Below, piece after piece: positions 26,764 through 36,776 of a stretch of 64,000 bases of DNA. Below the pieces are notes generated by a model. That model was not told the DNA's origin. It worked only from the letters and a program-made list of their open reading frames with translations, and searched no databases. Position numbers and translations under genes: made by a program. This stretch comes from Bacteroidetes bacterium HLUCCA01 (GTDB lineage Bacteria; Bacteroidota; Rhodothermia; Balneolales; HLUCCA01). How positions within the stretch are numbered: position 1 is the first letter of the stretch; the number at the start of each line of letters is the position of its first letter. The stretch covers positions 186,001-250,000 of the forward strand of contig LIHN01000001.1 of NCBI GenBank assembly GCA_001314545.1. The letters are read 5' to 3'.

Positions 26764-26828
26764 GCACAACAACCTAATAATCCAGATCATCTACTGATCG
26801 GTTACTGAAAACCAAAATCCGTACAATT

Positions 26829-28586
26829 ATGTCTTCTGATAAGGTATCAACCCAAAATAACACCCTCAAATCTGACAAGAATGCCCTTGGGGAAGACTAC
26901 TGCCTGGAATTAAACGGCGGTGAAATACTGATTCAGGCCCTGCTGGATCAGAACGTTGAAGCCGTGTTTGGGTACCCCGGAGGTGTTGTATTGGGTGTTT
27001 ACGATGTGCTTTTTAAGAATCCACAGCTGCGACATATTCTCGTACGGCATGAACAAGGCGGCACGCATGCTGCTGATGGATACGCAAGAGCAACCGGTAA
27101 GGTTGGCGTAGCGCTGGCTACTTCAGGGCCGGGAGCTACCAATACCGTAACAGGTATAGCTACAGCATTTATGGATTCTATACCATTAGTTGTGTTTACG
27201 GGGCAGGTACCCTCATCGATGATTGGCAATGACGCTTTTCAGGAGGCCGATATCATTGGAATCACGAGACCAATTACCAAACACAGCTATCTTGTCAAGC
27301 ATCCTGACGAATTGGGGGATGTAATAAAGGAAGCGTTTCATATAGCCGCAGCCGGTCGCCCGGGTCCGGTACTGATTGACCTTCCAAAAGACATGCTTTT
27401 CAGTAAGGGCCGATACTACCCTAATCGAACTCCTCGTTTTCGCGGTAGTTATAGAATAAAACAGGATGCATCAAAGGCTATCAGCAGTGCTGCGGCCCTT
27501 TTGGCACAGGCGCAAAGACCTCTTATATATGCCGGCGGTGGTGTAGTAAGCGGGAATGCCTGGGAAGAGCTTCGTGAACTTGCCTACAAAACCGGAGCCC
27601 CGGTAACCACTACGCTAATGGGACTTGGCGCATTTCCGGAATCACATTCACAGTCGCTGGGTATGCTGGGCATGCACGGCACCTGGGCAGCCAACATGGC
27701 TATTCAGGAATGTGATGTACTGGTGGCAATTGGAGCCCGCTTTGACGACCGTGTTACCGGTCGTGTTGCCGATTTTTCGCCAAAATCAAAAAAAATACAC
27801 ATCGACATCGATCCGGCATGTATCAATAAGAATGTGCACGTCGAAGTGCCAATAATTGGCGATGTTAAAACCATTCTTCCGGAACTTACACGACTTGTTC
27901 CTGAACTTGAAACGCGCGAATGGTACCGTGAAATTGAGCACTGGAAAGCCACACATCCACTTCGTTACCAGCAGTCCGGTGATGATATTGCTCCCCAATA
28001 CATGATTCAGAAAATATCCGAACTTACAAAAGGTGAAGCCATTGTAGTAACGGATGTGGGGCAGCATCAGATGTGGGCGGCCCAGTATTATCAGTATAAT
28101 CATACCCGGTCATGGATAACATCAGGAGGGCTCGGAACTATGGGTTTCGGATTTCCTGCTGCCATGGGCGCAGCCGTTGGTTGCCCGGGCAGGCCGGTTG
28201 TTGCCATAGTTGGTGACGGAGGTTTCCAGATGACATCGATGGAGCTTGCAACTGCAGTCGATCAGAAAATCCCTGTAATCATCGCCATTATGAATAATGG
28301 TTATCTGGGAATGGTACGGCAGTGGCAGGAGCTTTTTTACGGCAAGCGCTACTCCAGCTCGGACCTGGATGCCAGTAATCCTGATTTTGTGAAACTCGCC
28401 GAAGCCTATGGAGCGATAGGTATGAGGGCCAAAACTCCGGAAGAAATGCACAATGCAATTCAACAGGCATTGCAGGTTAATGACCGGCCTGTGGTCATTG
28501 ATATATGGGTGAGAAAAGAAGAAAATGTCTACCCGATGGTCCCTCCCGGTGCGGCCGTCCACGAAATGGTAGACACGCCCGATTAA
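26829..28586 (+). CDS. ilvB: Acetolactate synthase large (catalytic) subunit
   Basis: This thiamine-diphosphate enzyme makes acetolactate or acetohydroxybutyrate, the first common step to valine, leucine and isoleucine. The 585-residue protein has the N-terminal Pyr domain (VFGYPGGVVLGVYD with the catalytic glutamate in LVRHEQGGTHAADGYAR). A central FAD/NAD-like domain (YAGGGVV) and the C-terminal PP domain with GDGGFQMTSMEL and the metal-binding NNGYLGMVRQWQE follow. It heads the operon, with the small subunit 31 bp behind. Confidence 0.97.
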   Translation: MSSDKVSTQNNTLKSDKNALGEDYCLELNGGEILIQALLDQNVEAVFGYPGGVVLGVYDVLFKNPQLRHILVRHEQGGTHAADGYARATGKVGVALATSGPGATNTVTGIATAFMDSIPLVVFTGQVPSSMIGNDAFQEADIIGITRPITKHSYLVKHPDELGDVIKEAFHIAAAGRPGPVLIDLPKDMLFSKGRYYPNRTPRFRGSYRIKQDASKAISSAAALLAQAQRPLIYAGGGVVSGNAWEELRELAYKTGAPVTTTLMGLGAFPESHSQSLGMLGMHGTWAANMAIQECDVLVAIGARFDDRVTGRVADFSPKSKKIHIDIDPACINKNVHVEVPIIGDVKTILPELTRLVPELETREWYREIEHWKATHPLRYQQSGDDIAPQYMIQKISELTKGEAIVVTDVGQHQMWAAQYYQYNHTRSWITSGGLGTMGFGFPAAMGAAVGCPGRPVVAIVGDGGFQMTSMELATAVDQKIPVIIAIMNNGYLGMVRQWQELFYGKRYSSSDLDASNPDFVKLAEAYGAIGMRAKTPEEMHNAIQQALQVNDRPVVIDIWVRKEENVYPMVPPGAAVHEMVDTPD

Positions 28587-28617
28587 TTCCACTAAGAAAA
28601 TTTAATATAAACGCCAG

Positions 28618-29136
28618 ATGACTGACCCCGAAATACCTTCGGCTGAATCCAGCCATATTCTGACCATCAAGGTCAGTAACAGCTTCAACGCCCTTGCCCG
28701 GATAGCAGGGTTGTTCAGCGGTCGTGGTTTCAATATTGATTCCATCAGTATCGGTGAATCTGAAAGACCGGAAACGGCCAGTTGCACCATTACAACGCAC
28801 GGGGATACACGGATTGTTGAACAGATTACACGTCAGCTTGATAAACTTGTTGATATTGAAGAAGTTAGTGATCTTACGAACGAACCTCATGTTTCCCGGG
28901 AACTTGCTTTGATCAAGGTTGCCGCTCCACCAGAAACCCGCTCTGAAATCATGCAGATTGCCAATATTTTCAGGTCCAATATTGTGGATATAAGTCCGGC
29001 AACATTAACTATTGAAATTACCGGTAACCGTAATAAAGTTGATGCCTGTATTGGAATGCTTCGTCCTTTCGGACTCAAAGAAGTAGCCAGGACGGGAATG
29101 ATTGCCATGCCCAGAGAATATCAAGGCAGCGTTTGA
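28618..29136 (+). CDS. ilvN: Acetolactate synthase small (regulatory) subunit
   Basis: The 172-residue protein contains the N-terminal ACT domain (HILTIKVSNSFNALARIAGL, FSGRGFNIDSI) and the C-terminal IlvN domain (RPFGLKEVARTGMIAMPR). It activates IlvB and normally confers valine feedback inhibition. Length matches the IlvH/IlvN class. It follows ilvB directly and precedes ilvC by 52 bp; that gap contains a T-rich stretch but no hairpin I could draw. Confidence 0.95.
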   Translation: MTDPEIPSAESSHILTIKVSNSFNALARIAGLFSGRGFNIDSISIGESERPETASCTITTHGDTRIVEQITRQLDKLVDIEEVSDLTNEPHVSRELALIKVAAPPETRSEIMQIANIFRSNIVDISPATLTIEITGNRNKVDACIGMLRPFGLKEVARTGMIAMPREYQGSV

Positions 29137-29188
29137 TTAAATACCCTCCCTTTTTTTGTAACACCAAAACACCTAAAAATCTTAATTC

Positions 29189-30178
29189 ATGAAGTTATTC
29201 TACGATGATGATGCGGATCTGAACGCACTGACAGGAAAAAAAATAGCCGTAATTGGTTATGGATCGCAAGGACATGCCCATGCACTTAATCTCAAAGAGA
29301 GCGGTGCAGATGTAGTCGTTGGCCTAAAAAAAACCAGCAAAAGCTGGGCAAAAGCTGAGTCCGACGGCCTGAGGGTTGTAGAAACACATGAAGCGGCTTC
29401 ACAAGCCGATATTATCATGATACTTATTCCGGATCAAACACAGGCAGCTATCTACAACCAGGACATCAAACCAGGTCTGGAAAAAGGTAATGCACTGGTT
29501 TTTGCACACGGTTTCAATATCCATTTTAATCAGATTATACCTCCAGATAATGTCGACGTTTTTCTGGTTGCCCCAAAAGGCCCCGGCCATCTGGTACGAC
29601 GTGTGTATCAGGACGGCAAAGGGGTACCCTGCCTTTTCGCAGTTTATCAGGATGCCACAGGTAATGCCAGAAAAACGGCCCTTGCCTATGCCAAAGCTAT
29701 AGGTGGAACCCGTGCCGGGGTAATTGAAACCAGTTTTGAAGAAGAAACGGAAACTGATCTTTTCGGGGAACAGGCCGTCCTTTGCGGTGGCGTAACCGAA
29801 CTGATTAAATACGGTTTTGAAACACTAGTGGAAGGCGGTTACAAACCCGAGGTTGCTTACTTTGAATGTTTGCATGAACTCAAATTAATTGTCGACCTCT
29901 TCTATGAGGGGGGCATTGAAGGAATGTACTACTCGGTAAGCGAGACGGCTGAGTACGGCGGAATGACCGTAGGACCCAAAGTTGTAGACGCTGCAACAAA
30001 AGACCGCATGAAGGAGGCCCTGAAATACATACAGACGGGAGGTTTTGCAAAAGAATTCATTTTAGAAAACCAGGCCAATCAACCGGTTTTAAATGCACTC
30101 AGAACACAACATCATCGTCATCAGATTGAAGAAGTGGGCAGGAAACTCCGTCCTATGATGAGCTGGATAAAACAATAG
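29189..30178 (+). CDS. ilvC: Ketol-acid reductoisomerase (class I)
   Basis: IlvC isomerises and reduces acetolactate and acetohydroxybutyrate with NADPH. The 329-residue class I enzyme has the Rossmann motif [19 protein letters not shown] and the NADPH-preferring loop that follows. The metal-binding knotted domain comes next ([14 protein letters not shown], near residue 190, and [12 protein letters not shown]). Length is normal. It lies 11 bp ahead of cimA. Confidence 0.97.
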   Translation: MKLFYDDDADLNALTGKKIAVIGYGSQGHAHALNLKESGADVVVGLKKTSKSWAKAESDGLRVVETHEAASQADIIMILIPDQTQAAIYNQDIKPGLEKGNALVFAHGFNIHFNQIIPPDNVDVFLVAPKGPGHLVRRVYQDGKGVPCLFAVYQDATGNARKTALAYAKAIGGTRAGVIETSFEEETETDLFGEQAVLCGGVTELIKYGFETLVEGGYKPEVAYFECLHELKLIVDLFYEGGIEGMYYSVSETAEYGGMTVGPKVVDAATKDRMKEALKYIQTGGFAKEFILENQANQPVLNALRTQHHRHQIEEVGRKLRPMMSWIKQ

Positions 30179-30189
30179 TACTGACCACC

Positions 30190-31788
30190 ATGTCCCACGG
30201 AACGCTTCGTTACTTTGACACCACCCTGCGTGACGGCACGCAGGGTGAAAATGTGAGTTTTTCGGCAGACGACAAAGTCAGAATTGCCAAAAAACTTGAC
30301 ACACTTGGTGTCCATTATATTGAAGGTGGCTGGCCCGGATCCAATCCGAAAGACATGGAGTTTTTCAATCGCGTGCAATCCGAGGATTTCAATACAGCAA
30401 AAATCGTAGCCTTCGGCAGCACGATGAGATTCGGCAACAATCCGCATAGTGACCCGAACATTCAGGCACTCATCGAAGCAAATACGACTACAGTTTCTCT
30501 TTTTGGAAAATCATGGACACTGCACGTCACCGAGGCTCTTGGTATCAGCCGGGAAGACAACCTGCATCTGATCTCCGAGTCTGTGAAGTATCTGAAATCA
30601 ATGGGACGCGAGGTTATATACGACGCCGAGCATTTCTTTGACGGATTCAAGGCTGATCCGGCCTATGCATTAGAAACTGTAAAAGCTGCAAGTATAGCCG
30701 GTGCTGACTGGGTGGTTTTATGCGATACAAATGGAGGTACACTTCCGCATGAAATTGAGGACATCGTATCGAAAACCTCCCGGGTGATTTCTACCCCGCT
30801 GGGAATTCACGCTCATAATGATGCCGAACTGGCTGTTGCCAATTCAATCTCGGCAGTACGATCGGGTTGTACGCAGATTCAAGGTACCATTAACGGTTAC
30901 GGTGAGCGGTCTGGCAACGCAAATTTATGTTCAATTATTCCGACCCTTCAGCTTAAACTCGGGTATGAGGGCATTCCCGCTCAGCAGCTCCGAAACCTTA
31001 CAAGCTTGTCTTTATTTGTCGCGGAACTGGCCAATCTGTCACACTCCAATCAGCTTCCGTATGTTGGCAAATCCGCTTTTGCTCATAAAGGTGGGATTCA
31101 TGTTAGTGCTGTAATTAAAAATCCAGACACCTATGAGCATATAAAGCCAGAGTCTGTCGGTAATTCACGGCGGGTATTACTAAGTGATTTGTCTGGTCGC
31201 AGCAATATCAAGTTCAAAGCCGATGAGTTAAATCTTGATTTAGAACGCTATGAAGAGCATATTCCCGCTATTGTCCGGGAACTTAAACAGCGTGAATATG
31301 AAGGTTTTATGTATGAGGCAGCAGAAGCGTCCCTTGAGTTGCTTATACGTTCTATCACAAAGAACGCATTCGAAACTTTCGAACTACAGGGTTTCAGAAT
31401 GCTTATAGAGAAAAATGAAGGATTCCCCATTCGCTCCGAAGCAACCATTCGCGTTCTCGTCAATGGAGAAACCGAGCATACGGCTGCTGAAGCTGTAGGA
31501 CCTGTACATGCACTGGATCAGGCCCTGCGTAAAGCTTTGATTAAATTTTTTCCGGAAATTGATGAGATGCAATTGTCTGATTACAAAGTGCGTGTTCTCA
31601 ACGAGAAAGATGCCACCAAGGCAAGGGTTCGCGTTTTGATCGACTCAACATGTAACGGTCACCGCTGGGGAACAGTCGGTGTATCTGAAAATATTATAGA
31701 GGCAAGCTGGCAGGCACTTATGGAAAGTTTCTGCTACTATCTGATCAACCATCATAAATCGGAATCTTCTGCACAACCAATTTTATGA
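30190..31788 (+). CDS. cimA: (R)-citramalate synthase
   Basis: CimA condenses pyruvate with acetyl-CoA to citramalate, giving 2-oxobutyrate for isoleucine without threonine. The 532-residue protein has the HMGL-like barrel ([31 protein letters not shown]; the [12 protein letters not shown] motif) and the citramalate-type sequence [11 protein letters not shown] rather than the isopropylmalate synthase type. It also keeps a full C-terminal LeuA-type regulatory domain (about residues 390-525). It overlaps leuA by 4 bp. The similar LeuA-family enzymes differ in these motifs, so I am confident. Confidence 0.92.
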   Translation: MSHGTLRYFDTTLRDGTQGENVSFSADDKVRIAKKLDTLGVHYIEGGWPGSNPKDMEFFNRVQSEDFNTAKIVAFGSTMRFGNNPHSDPNIQALIEANTTTVSLFGKSWTLHVTEALGISREDNLHLISESVKYLKSMGREVIYDAEHFFDGFKADPAYALETVKAASIAGADWVVLCDTNGGTLPHEIEDIVSKTSRVISTPLGIHAHNDAELAVANSISAVRSGCTQIQGTINGYGERSGNANLCSIIPTLQLKLGYEGIPAQQLRNLTSLSLFVAELANLSHSNQLPYVGKSAFAHKGGIHVSAVIKNPDTYEHIKPESVGNSRRVLLSDLSGRSNIKFKADELNLDLERYEEHIPAIVRELKQREYEGFMYEAAEASLELLIRSITKNAFETFELQGFRMLIEKNEGFPIRSEATIRVLVNGETEHTAAEAVGPVHALDQALRKALIKFFPEIDEMQLSDYKVRVLNEKDATKARVRVLIDSTCNGHRWGTVGVSENIIEASWQALMESFCYYLINHHKSESSAQPIL

Positions 31789-32990
31789 ACAGTCATATCC
31801 AGATTTTTGACACCACACTGCGTGACGGAGAGCAGTCGCCCGGGTTCAGCATGACGCATAGTGAAAAAATGCGTATGGCTGAGCAACTGGAGCAATTAGG
31901 CGTTGATGTAATTGAAGCCGGATTTCCAATAGCCAGTGAGGGCGACTTCCAGGCCGTAAAAGAGATATCCAGGCAAATATCTAATTGTCAGGTAGCTGGT
32001 CTTTGCCGCATCAAAAAAGATGATATATCACGTGCCTGGGAGGCCCTGGAACACGCCAGATTTCCCCGTATTCATACGTTTGTAGCCACCTCTGATATCC
32101 ATTTGGTACACAAGTTAAACATGTCGCGTGAACAGGTGCTTGAAGCTGCCGTTGAGGGGGTTACCTATGCACGAAGTCTGTGCGACATTGTAGAGTTTTC
32201 CGCCGAGGATGCCTCCCGCACCGATCCTGACTTTTTGTGCGAGATTACCCGTGCTGTAATTCAGGCCGGTGCTACCATCGTCAATATTCCCGATACAGTT
32301 GGATTCGCTGTCCCTGAAGAATTCGGAGCCTTAATCCGAAAACTCAAAACCGAGGTACCCAATATCGAACAGGCTGTTATCAGTGTTCATTGCCATAATG
32401 ACCTCGGCCTGGCTGTAGCAAACTCCCTCGCTGCCGTACAAAATGGAGCCGGTCAGATTGAATGCACTATAAACGGTATTGGCGAACGTGCCGGAAATGC
32501 CTCGCTGGAGGAGATTGTAATGGCGCTGGCCGTGCGAAAGTCTTTCTATAATACGGATACCAAACTGGATACTACCCAACTTTATCCGGCCAGCCAGCTC
32601 CTGGCAGAAATTACCGGCAACCATGTACAACCCAATAAAGCCATTGTGGGCAGAAATGCCTTCGCTCACGAAGCCGGTATCCATCAGGACGGAGTTCTGA
32701 AAAACCCGCTGACCTATGAAATCATGACACCTCAGACGGTTGGTGTACCGCAAAATTCGCTCGTACTGGGTAAACATTCAGGCAGAAGAGCCCTGGCCGA
32801 CCGAATGAATAAACTGGGATACACCTTCACTAAAGACGAAATCGACAAAGTTTACACCTGTTTCACCGTGCTGGCCGATCTGAAAAAAAACATAACCGAT
32901 CAGGATTTAACCTACCTGGCTGAAAGGGGTCTGGAGATGGCCGGAGAGCAAAACATGTCGCAAAATTTGCAGGAATATATAAACCAATAA
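31785..32990 (+). CDS. leuA: 2-isopropylmalate synthase, short form without the C-terminal regulatory domain
   Basis: LeuA condenses 2-ketoisovalerate with acetyl-CoA, the committed leucine step. The barrel motifs are intact ([32 protein letters not shown] preceded by [28 protein letters not shown]) and [15 protein letters not shown] is present. The protein stops at 401 residues after the linker region ([13 protein letters not shown]), whereas bacterial LeuA is usually about 510-560 with a leucine-binding C-terminal domain. leuC begins 5 bp after the stop, so no lost segment is hidden there. A homocitrate synthase-like activity is an alternative, but the context supports LeuA. Confidence 0.88.
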   Translation: MNSHIQIFDTTLRDGEQSPGFSMTHSEKMRMAEQLEQLGVDVIEAGFPIASEGDFQAVKEISRQISNCQVAGLCRIKKDDISRAWEALEHARFPRIHTFVATSDIHLVHKLNMSREQVLEAAVEGVTYARSLCDIVEFSAEDASRTDPDFLCEITRAVIQAGATIVNIPDTVGFAVPEEFGALIRKLKTEVPNIEQAVISVHCHNDLGLAVANSLAAVQNGAGQIECTINGIGERAGNASLEEIVMALAVRKSFYNTDTKLDTTQLYPASQLLAEITGNHVQPNKAIVGRNAFAHEAGIHQDGVLKNPLTYEIMTPQTVGVPQNSLVLGKHSGRRALADRMNKLGYTFTKDEIDKVYTCFTVLADLKKNITDQDLTYLAERGLEMAGEQNMSQNLQEYINQ

Positions 32991-32995
32991 TAATT

Positions 32996-34297
32996 ATGAC
33001 CTTAACAGAGAAAATTTTAGCACGAGCCGCCAAGCGCGCAAGCGTTAATCCCGGCGAAAATGTCTGGGTTGATGTGGATATTCTTCTCACCCACGATGTG
33101 TGCGGTCCGCCGACCATCGGCATATTCAAAAAGCAATTCGGACAGGATGCTAAAGTATGGGATAAAGACAAGGTAGTGATTATACCGGATCACTATATAT
33201 TCACGGCAGACAAATACGCCAATCGAAATATCGATATCCTGCGCGATTTCGCCAAAGAACAGGATTTGCCACACTATTACGATGTGGGTACTGATCGCTA
33301 CAAGGGTGTCTGCCACGCCGCGATGCCTGAAGAAGGTTTCACAAGACCGGGACAAGTACTCTTCGGCACGGATTCACATACCTGTACTGCCGGAGCTTTC
33401 GGTCAGTTCGCGACCGGTATAGGCAATACCGATGCTGCATTTATACTGGGTACCGGTAAGCTGTGGGTTAAAGTCCCTCCTACCATGAAATTTATCTTTG
33501 AGGGGGAAATTCCACCGTATATCATGGCCAAAGACCTGATACTTCAGATCATCGGTGACATCGGTGTGGATGGTGCAACGTACCGGGCCATGGAGTTTGC
33601 CGGCGACGGTGTCATGAATATGGATATGGAAGGACGTATGACCCTGACCAACATGGTTATTGAGGGTGGCGGCAAAAACGGTGTTATTGAACCTGATCAG
33701 ACAACCCTCGATTACGTCAACGCCCGAACCACCGCACCTTTTGAACCACTGTTTAATGATCCGGATGCAGTCTATCATTCGGTCAGAGTTTACGATTCTG
33801 CAAAACTTGAGCCGATGGTGGCTAAACCACATTCGCCAGACAATAAGGCAACCGTCAGAGAAGTCCAGAAAACGGCACTGGACCGCGCATATATTGGTTC
33901 ATGCACGGGTGGTAAACTTTCCGATTTTGTAGCTGCAGCGCAAATCATTAATGGGAACGAACTACGCATACCTACCTATATTGTCCCGGCAACCACATTG
34001 ATTAAAGAGCAGCTTAAGACCGAAACCATTGATGGTCGGACCTTATGGGATATTTTTGAGCAGGCAGGTTGCCACATGGGTGAAGCCTCCTGTGCCGCGT
34101 GTCTTGGTGGTCCTTCCGATACATTTGGCCGACTTAACGGCGCTGAAGTTTGTATTTCAACAACCAACAGAAACTTTCCCGGAAGAATGGGTTCAAAGCA
34201 AAGTGCCGTTTATCTGGCGTCTCCCTACACGGTAGCAGCCTCTGCCGTACAAGGCACCATCGCCGATCCGCGCGACTACCTGCCGGTAACTGTTTAA
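32996..34297 (+). CDS. leuC: 3-isopropylmalate dehydratase large subunit
   Basis: LeuC, with LeuD, isomerises 2- to 3-isopropylmalate. In organisms with CimA it often also handles citramalate. The 433-residue protein is of the short HacA-like/archaeal type. It has the substrate motif [13 protein letters not shown] and three iron-sulfur ligands: the cysteine in [11 protein letters not shown] (near residue 303) and the pair in [14 protein letters not shown] (near 363). It lies between leuA and leuD within the operon. Confidence 0.95.
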   Translation: MTLTEKILARAAKRASVNPGENVWVDVDILLTHDVCGPPTIGIFKKQFGQDAKVWDKDKVVIIPDHYIFTADKYANRNIDILRDFAKEQDLPHYYDVGTDRYKGVCHAAMPEEGFTRPGQVLFGTDSHTCTAGAFGQFATGIGNTDAAFILGTGKLWVKVPPTMKFIFEGEIPPYIMAKDLILQIIGDIGVDGATYRAMEFAGDGVMNMDMEGRMTLTNMVIEGGGKNGVIEPDQTTLDYVNARTTAPFEPLFNDPDAVYHSVRVYDSAKLEPMVAKPHSPDNKATVREVQKTALDRAYIGSCTGGKLSDFVAAAQIINGNELRIPTYIVPATTLIKEQLKTETIDGRTLWDIFEQAGCHMGEASCAACLGGPSDTFGRLNGAEVCISTTNRNFPGRMGSKQSAVYLASPYTVAASAVQGTIADPRDYLPVTV

Positions 34298-34317
34298 CAA
34301 AAAAATGGACGTATACA

Positions 34318-34878
34318 ATGAATGACGTTATAAAAGGTAAGGTTTTTGTATTGGGTGACGATATTGACACAGATCAAATCATACCTGCCGAACACCTGGT
34401 CTACAGCCTGGAAAAAGAAGATGAAAAGCGATACTACGGTCGGTATTCCCTCAGTGGCGTACCCGATGATCAGTCAGGTCTGCCTCAGGGTGGAATACCC
34501 TTTACGCCTCAGGATAAATTTGAATCGGAGTTCACGGTGATTGTAGCCGGTAAGAATTTCGGATGCGGATCGTCACGGGAGCATGCCCCCTTTTCACTTC
34601 AGGTAGCAGGTGCCAAAGCGGTAATTGCATCATCCTACGCCCGAATTTTTTACAGAAATGCCGTAGACGGAGGTTTCGTTATTCCCTATGAGTCTTTTGA
34701 TGATATACGTGCTGAGTTCAGCACGTATGACGAAGTTGAAATCAGCAAAGAACTCAATACGGTAACCAATCTTACCACAGGTAAGACATTCCCGCTCAGA
34801 TCACTGGGCGATGTTGCCGATATTATAGAAGCCGGTGGTATATTTGAATATGCACGAAAAAGCGGGATGATTTCATGA
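34318..34878 (+). CDS. leuD: 3-isopropylmalate dehydratase small subunit
   Basis: The 186-residue swivel-domain subunit has [15 protein letters not shown] near the N-terminus and the signature [15 protein letters not shown], followed by [14 protein letters not shown]. The frame is open further upstream into leuC, but the ATG at 34318 is where homology begins and lies 20 bp after the leuC stop. The end overlaps leuB by 4 bp. Confidence 0.95.
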   Translation: MNDVIKGKVFVLGDDIDTDQIIPAEHLVYSLEKEDEKRYYGRYSLSGVPDDQSGLPQGGIPFTPQDKFESEFTVIVAGKNFGCGSSREHAPFSLQVAGAKAVIASSYARIFYRNAVDGGFVIPYESFDDIRAEFSTYDEVEISKELNTVTNLTTGKTFPLRSLGDVADIIEAGGIFEYARKSGMIS

Positions 34879-35960
34879 TAAAAACCCTTGCTGTGGTGCC
34901 CGGTGACGGGATTGGAACCGAGGTAACCGATGCTGCTCTGGATGTACTGCAGGCTGTGTTTCAGGCAAGTGGTCATACCCTGAAAACAGAGTCATTTCTT
35001 ATTGGTGGTGCAAGCCTGGACGTCTATGATACCCCTATCAACGACCAGGTAGTTGAAGCCTGTAAGCGGGCTGATGCGGTTCTGCTGGGTGCCGTTGGCG
35101 GTCCAAAATGGGATAATTTACCACCGGAAAAAAGACCCGAAAAAGCGCTGCTCAGACTTCGCAAAGACCTGGGGCTGTATAACAACCTGCGTCCGGTGAA
35201 GGTTATACCTGCGCTCGCATCGGCCTCAACACTCAGAGAAGAAGTGGTATCCGGTGTCGATTTACTGGTTGTTCGTGAGCTGACCGGCGGACTATATTTT
35301 GGGTTACCGAAAGAAACGGTAGCACACCCGCAGTCGAATGGTGAGCGATCGGTAGATACCATGCTCTACCATACCTTCGAAATTGAGCGCATCGTCCGGG
35401 ATGCCTACGAAGCTGCACGGAAGCGACGAAGTAAACTCACGTCCGTTGATAAGGCAAACATTCTGGCTACTTCCCAATTATGGCGTAAAACGGTAGATCG
35501 TATTTCCAAAGAGTATCCCGATGTGGTAACGGAACACATGTTGGTTGACAATTGTGCCATGCAATTGGTCCGAAACCCAAAACAATTTGATGTGATTGTA
35601 ACCGAAAATATGTTCGGTGATATTCTGTCAGATGAGGCCGCGATGCTTACCGGATCCATTGGTATGCTGCCATCTGCCAGCCTGGGTACCGGAACGGCTC
35701 TGTACGAACCGGTACATGGTTCTGCGCCCGACATCGCCGGAAAAAACATTGCCAATCCACTGGCTACTATAGCATCTGTGGCTATGATGCTTCGTTTTTC
35801 GCTGGATATGCCCACCTTGGCCGATGTACTTGAAAACGCCATCCAGAAGGTACTGGATGATGGCTACCGGTGCGCAGATCTTACGCAGGGTGCACTTGAG
35901 ATTGTAGGAACACGAGAAATGGCTGACCTAATAAAGGGTGAAGCATTAAAACATCTATGA
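34875..35960 (+). CDS. leuB: 3-isopropylmalate dehydrogenase
   Basis: LeuB oxidatively decarboxylates 3-isopropylmalate with NAD. It may also act on 3-methylmalate in the citramalate route. The 361-residue protein has [25 protein letters not shown], the arginine-rich substrate region [17 protein letters not shown], and [18 protein letters not shown] in the NAD-binding part. It overlaps leuD and proC by 4 bp on each side, indicating tight translational coupling. Confidence 0.96.
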   Translation: MIKTLAVVPGDGIGTEVTDAALDVLQAVFQASGHTLKTESFLIGGASLDVYDTPINDQVVEACKRADAVLLGAVGGPKWDNLPPEKRPEKALLRLRKDLGLYNNLRPVKVIPALASASTLREEVVSGVDLLVVRELTGGLYFGLPKETVAHPQSNGERSVDTMLYHTFEIERIVRDAYEAARKRRSKLTSVDKANILATSQLWRKTVDRISKEYPDVVTEHMLVDNCAMQLVRNPKQFDVIVTENMFGDILSDEAAMLTGSIGMLPSASLGTGTALYEPVHGSAPDIAGKNIANPLATIASVAMMLRFSLDMPTLADVLENAIQKVLDDGYRCADLTQGALEIVGTREMADLIKGEALKHL

Positions 35961-36766
35961 AAATAACTCAACGCGTAGCCATTATTGGTTCCGGCAAGAT
36001 GGGCGAAATAATCCTGTCTGGTCTGCTGAAGTCCGGTAGTGCGGATAAAAATCAGCTCATTGCTGCGGATCCTTCCTCAAAACGCCTTGAATACATCGGC
36101 CTGCAGTACGGAGTGAAAACAACCACAGACAATGCACTGGCGGTTCAGTCAGCTGATGTGGTACTTTTTTGCATCAAACCGCAAAGTGCCCCTACGGTCT
36201 TCAAGGAGCTTGCATCCAATTTCAATGGTGATAAGCTGGTGCTTTCGATCATGGCCGGAGTAACGCTGAGAAGTATGGAGGGCTGGCTGCCTGCCAATAC
36301 TCCTATCGTACGCATCATGCCGAACACACCCTCGCAAGTTGGAGAAGGCATGAGCGCTATAGCCGGTGGGCAAAGTGCAACATCGGGACATATCGAATTA
36401 GCTCAGCATATGTTTTCCGGTGTTGGCAGAACCATTGTATTGGATGAAAAACATTTTGATGCCGTGACCGGACTCAGTGCGAGCGGACCGGCATTCATAT
36501 ACATCGTCATTGAAGCACTTGCCGACGGCGGTGTAAAAAGCGGGCTTCCAAGGGACGTTGCAATAGAATTAGCTGCGCAGATGACTCTGGGTGCTTCCAA
36601 AATGGTACTTGAAACCGGTAAACACCCCGCCATTCTCAAAGATGATGTAACAACCCCGGCAGGATGTACCACCGATGGTATTCTTGCCCTTGAGGAAGGT
36701 GGCGTTCGGGTAACACTGATTAAAGCCGTTACGGAAGCGGCGCGAAGAGCCTGCGAACTGGGGTGA
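35957..36766 (+). CDS. proC: Pyrroline-5-carboxylate reductase
   Basis: ProC reduces pyrroline-5-carboxylate to proline with NAD(P)H. The 269-residue protein has VAIIGSGKMGEIILSGLL at the N-terminus, FCIKPQ, RIMPNTPSQVGEGMSAI, and the C-terminal signature beginning VTTPAGCTTDGILALEEGGV. Length is typical. It is the last gene of the ilv/leu operon, coupled to leuB by a 4-bp overlap, which is an unusual partner. It converges with the MFS gene with 10 bp between. Confidence 0.95.
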   Translation: MKITQRVAIIGSGKMGEIILSGLLKSGSADKNQLIAADPSSKRLEYIGLQYGVKTTTDNALAVQSADVVLFCIKPQSAPTVFKELASNFNGDKLVLSIMAGVTLRSMEGWLPANTPIVRIMPNTPSQVGEGMSAIAGGQSATSGHIELAQHMFSGVGRTIVLDEKHFDAVTGLSASGPAFIYIVIEALADGGVKSGLPRDVAIELAAQMTLGASKMVLETGKHPAILKDDVTTPAGCTTDGILALEEGGVRVTLIKAVTEAARRACELG

Positions 36767-36776
36767 CAGCTTTTCC

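Noticed and set aside
26450..26828. T-box riboswitch for the ilv/leu leader
   Set aside because: I could not find the T-box sequence or a specifier-loop stem, and T-boxes are not expected in this group.
31785..32990. Frameshift or truncation in leuA
   Set aside because: leuC starts 5 bp after the stop and no reading frame in the neighbourhood encodes the missing domain.
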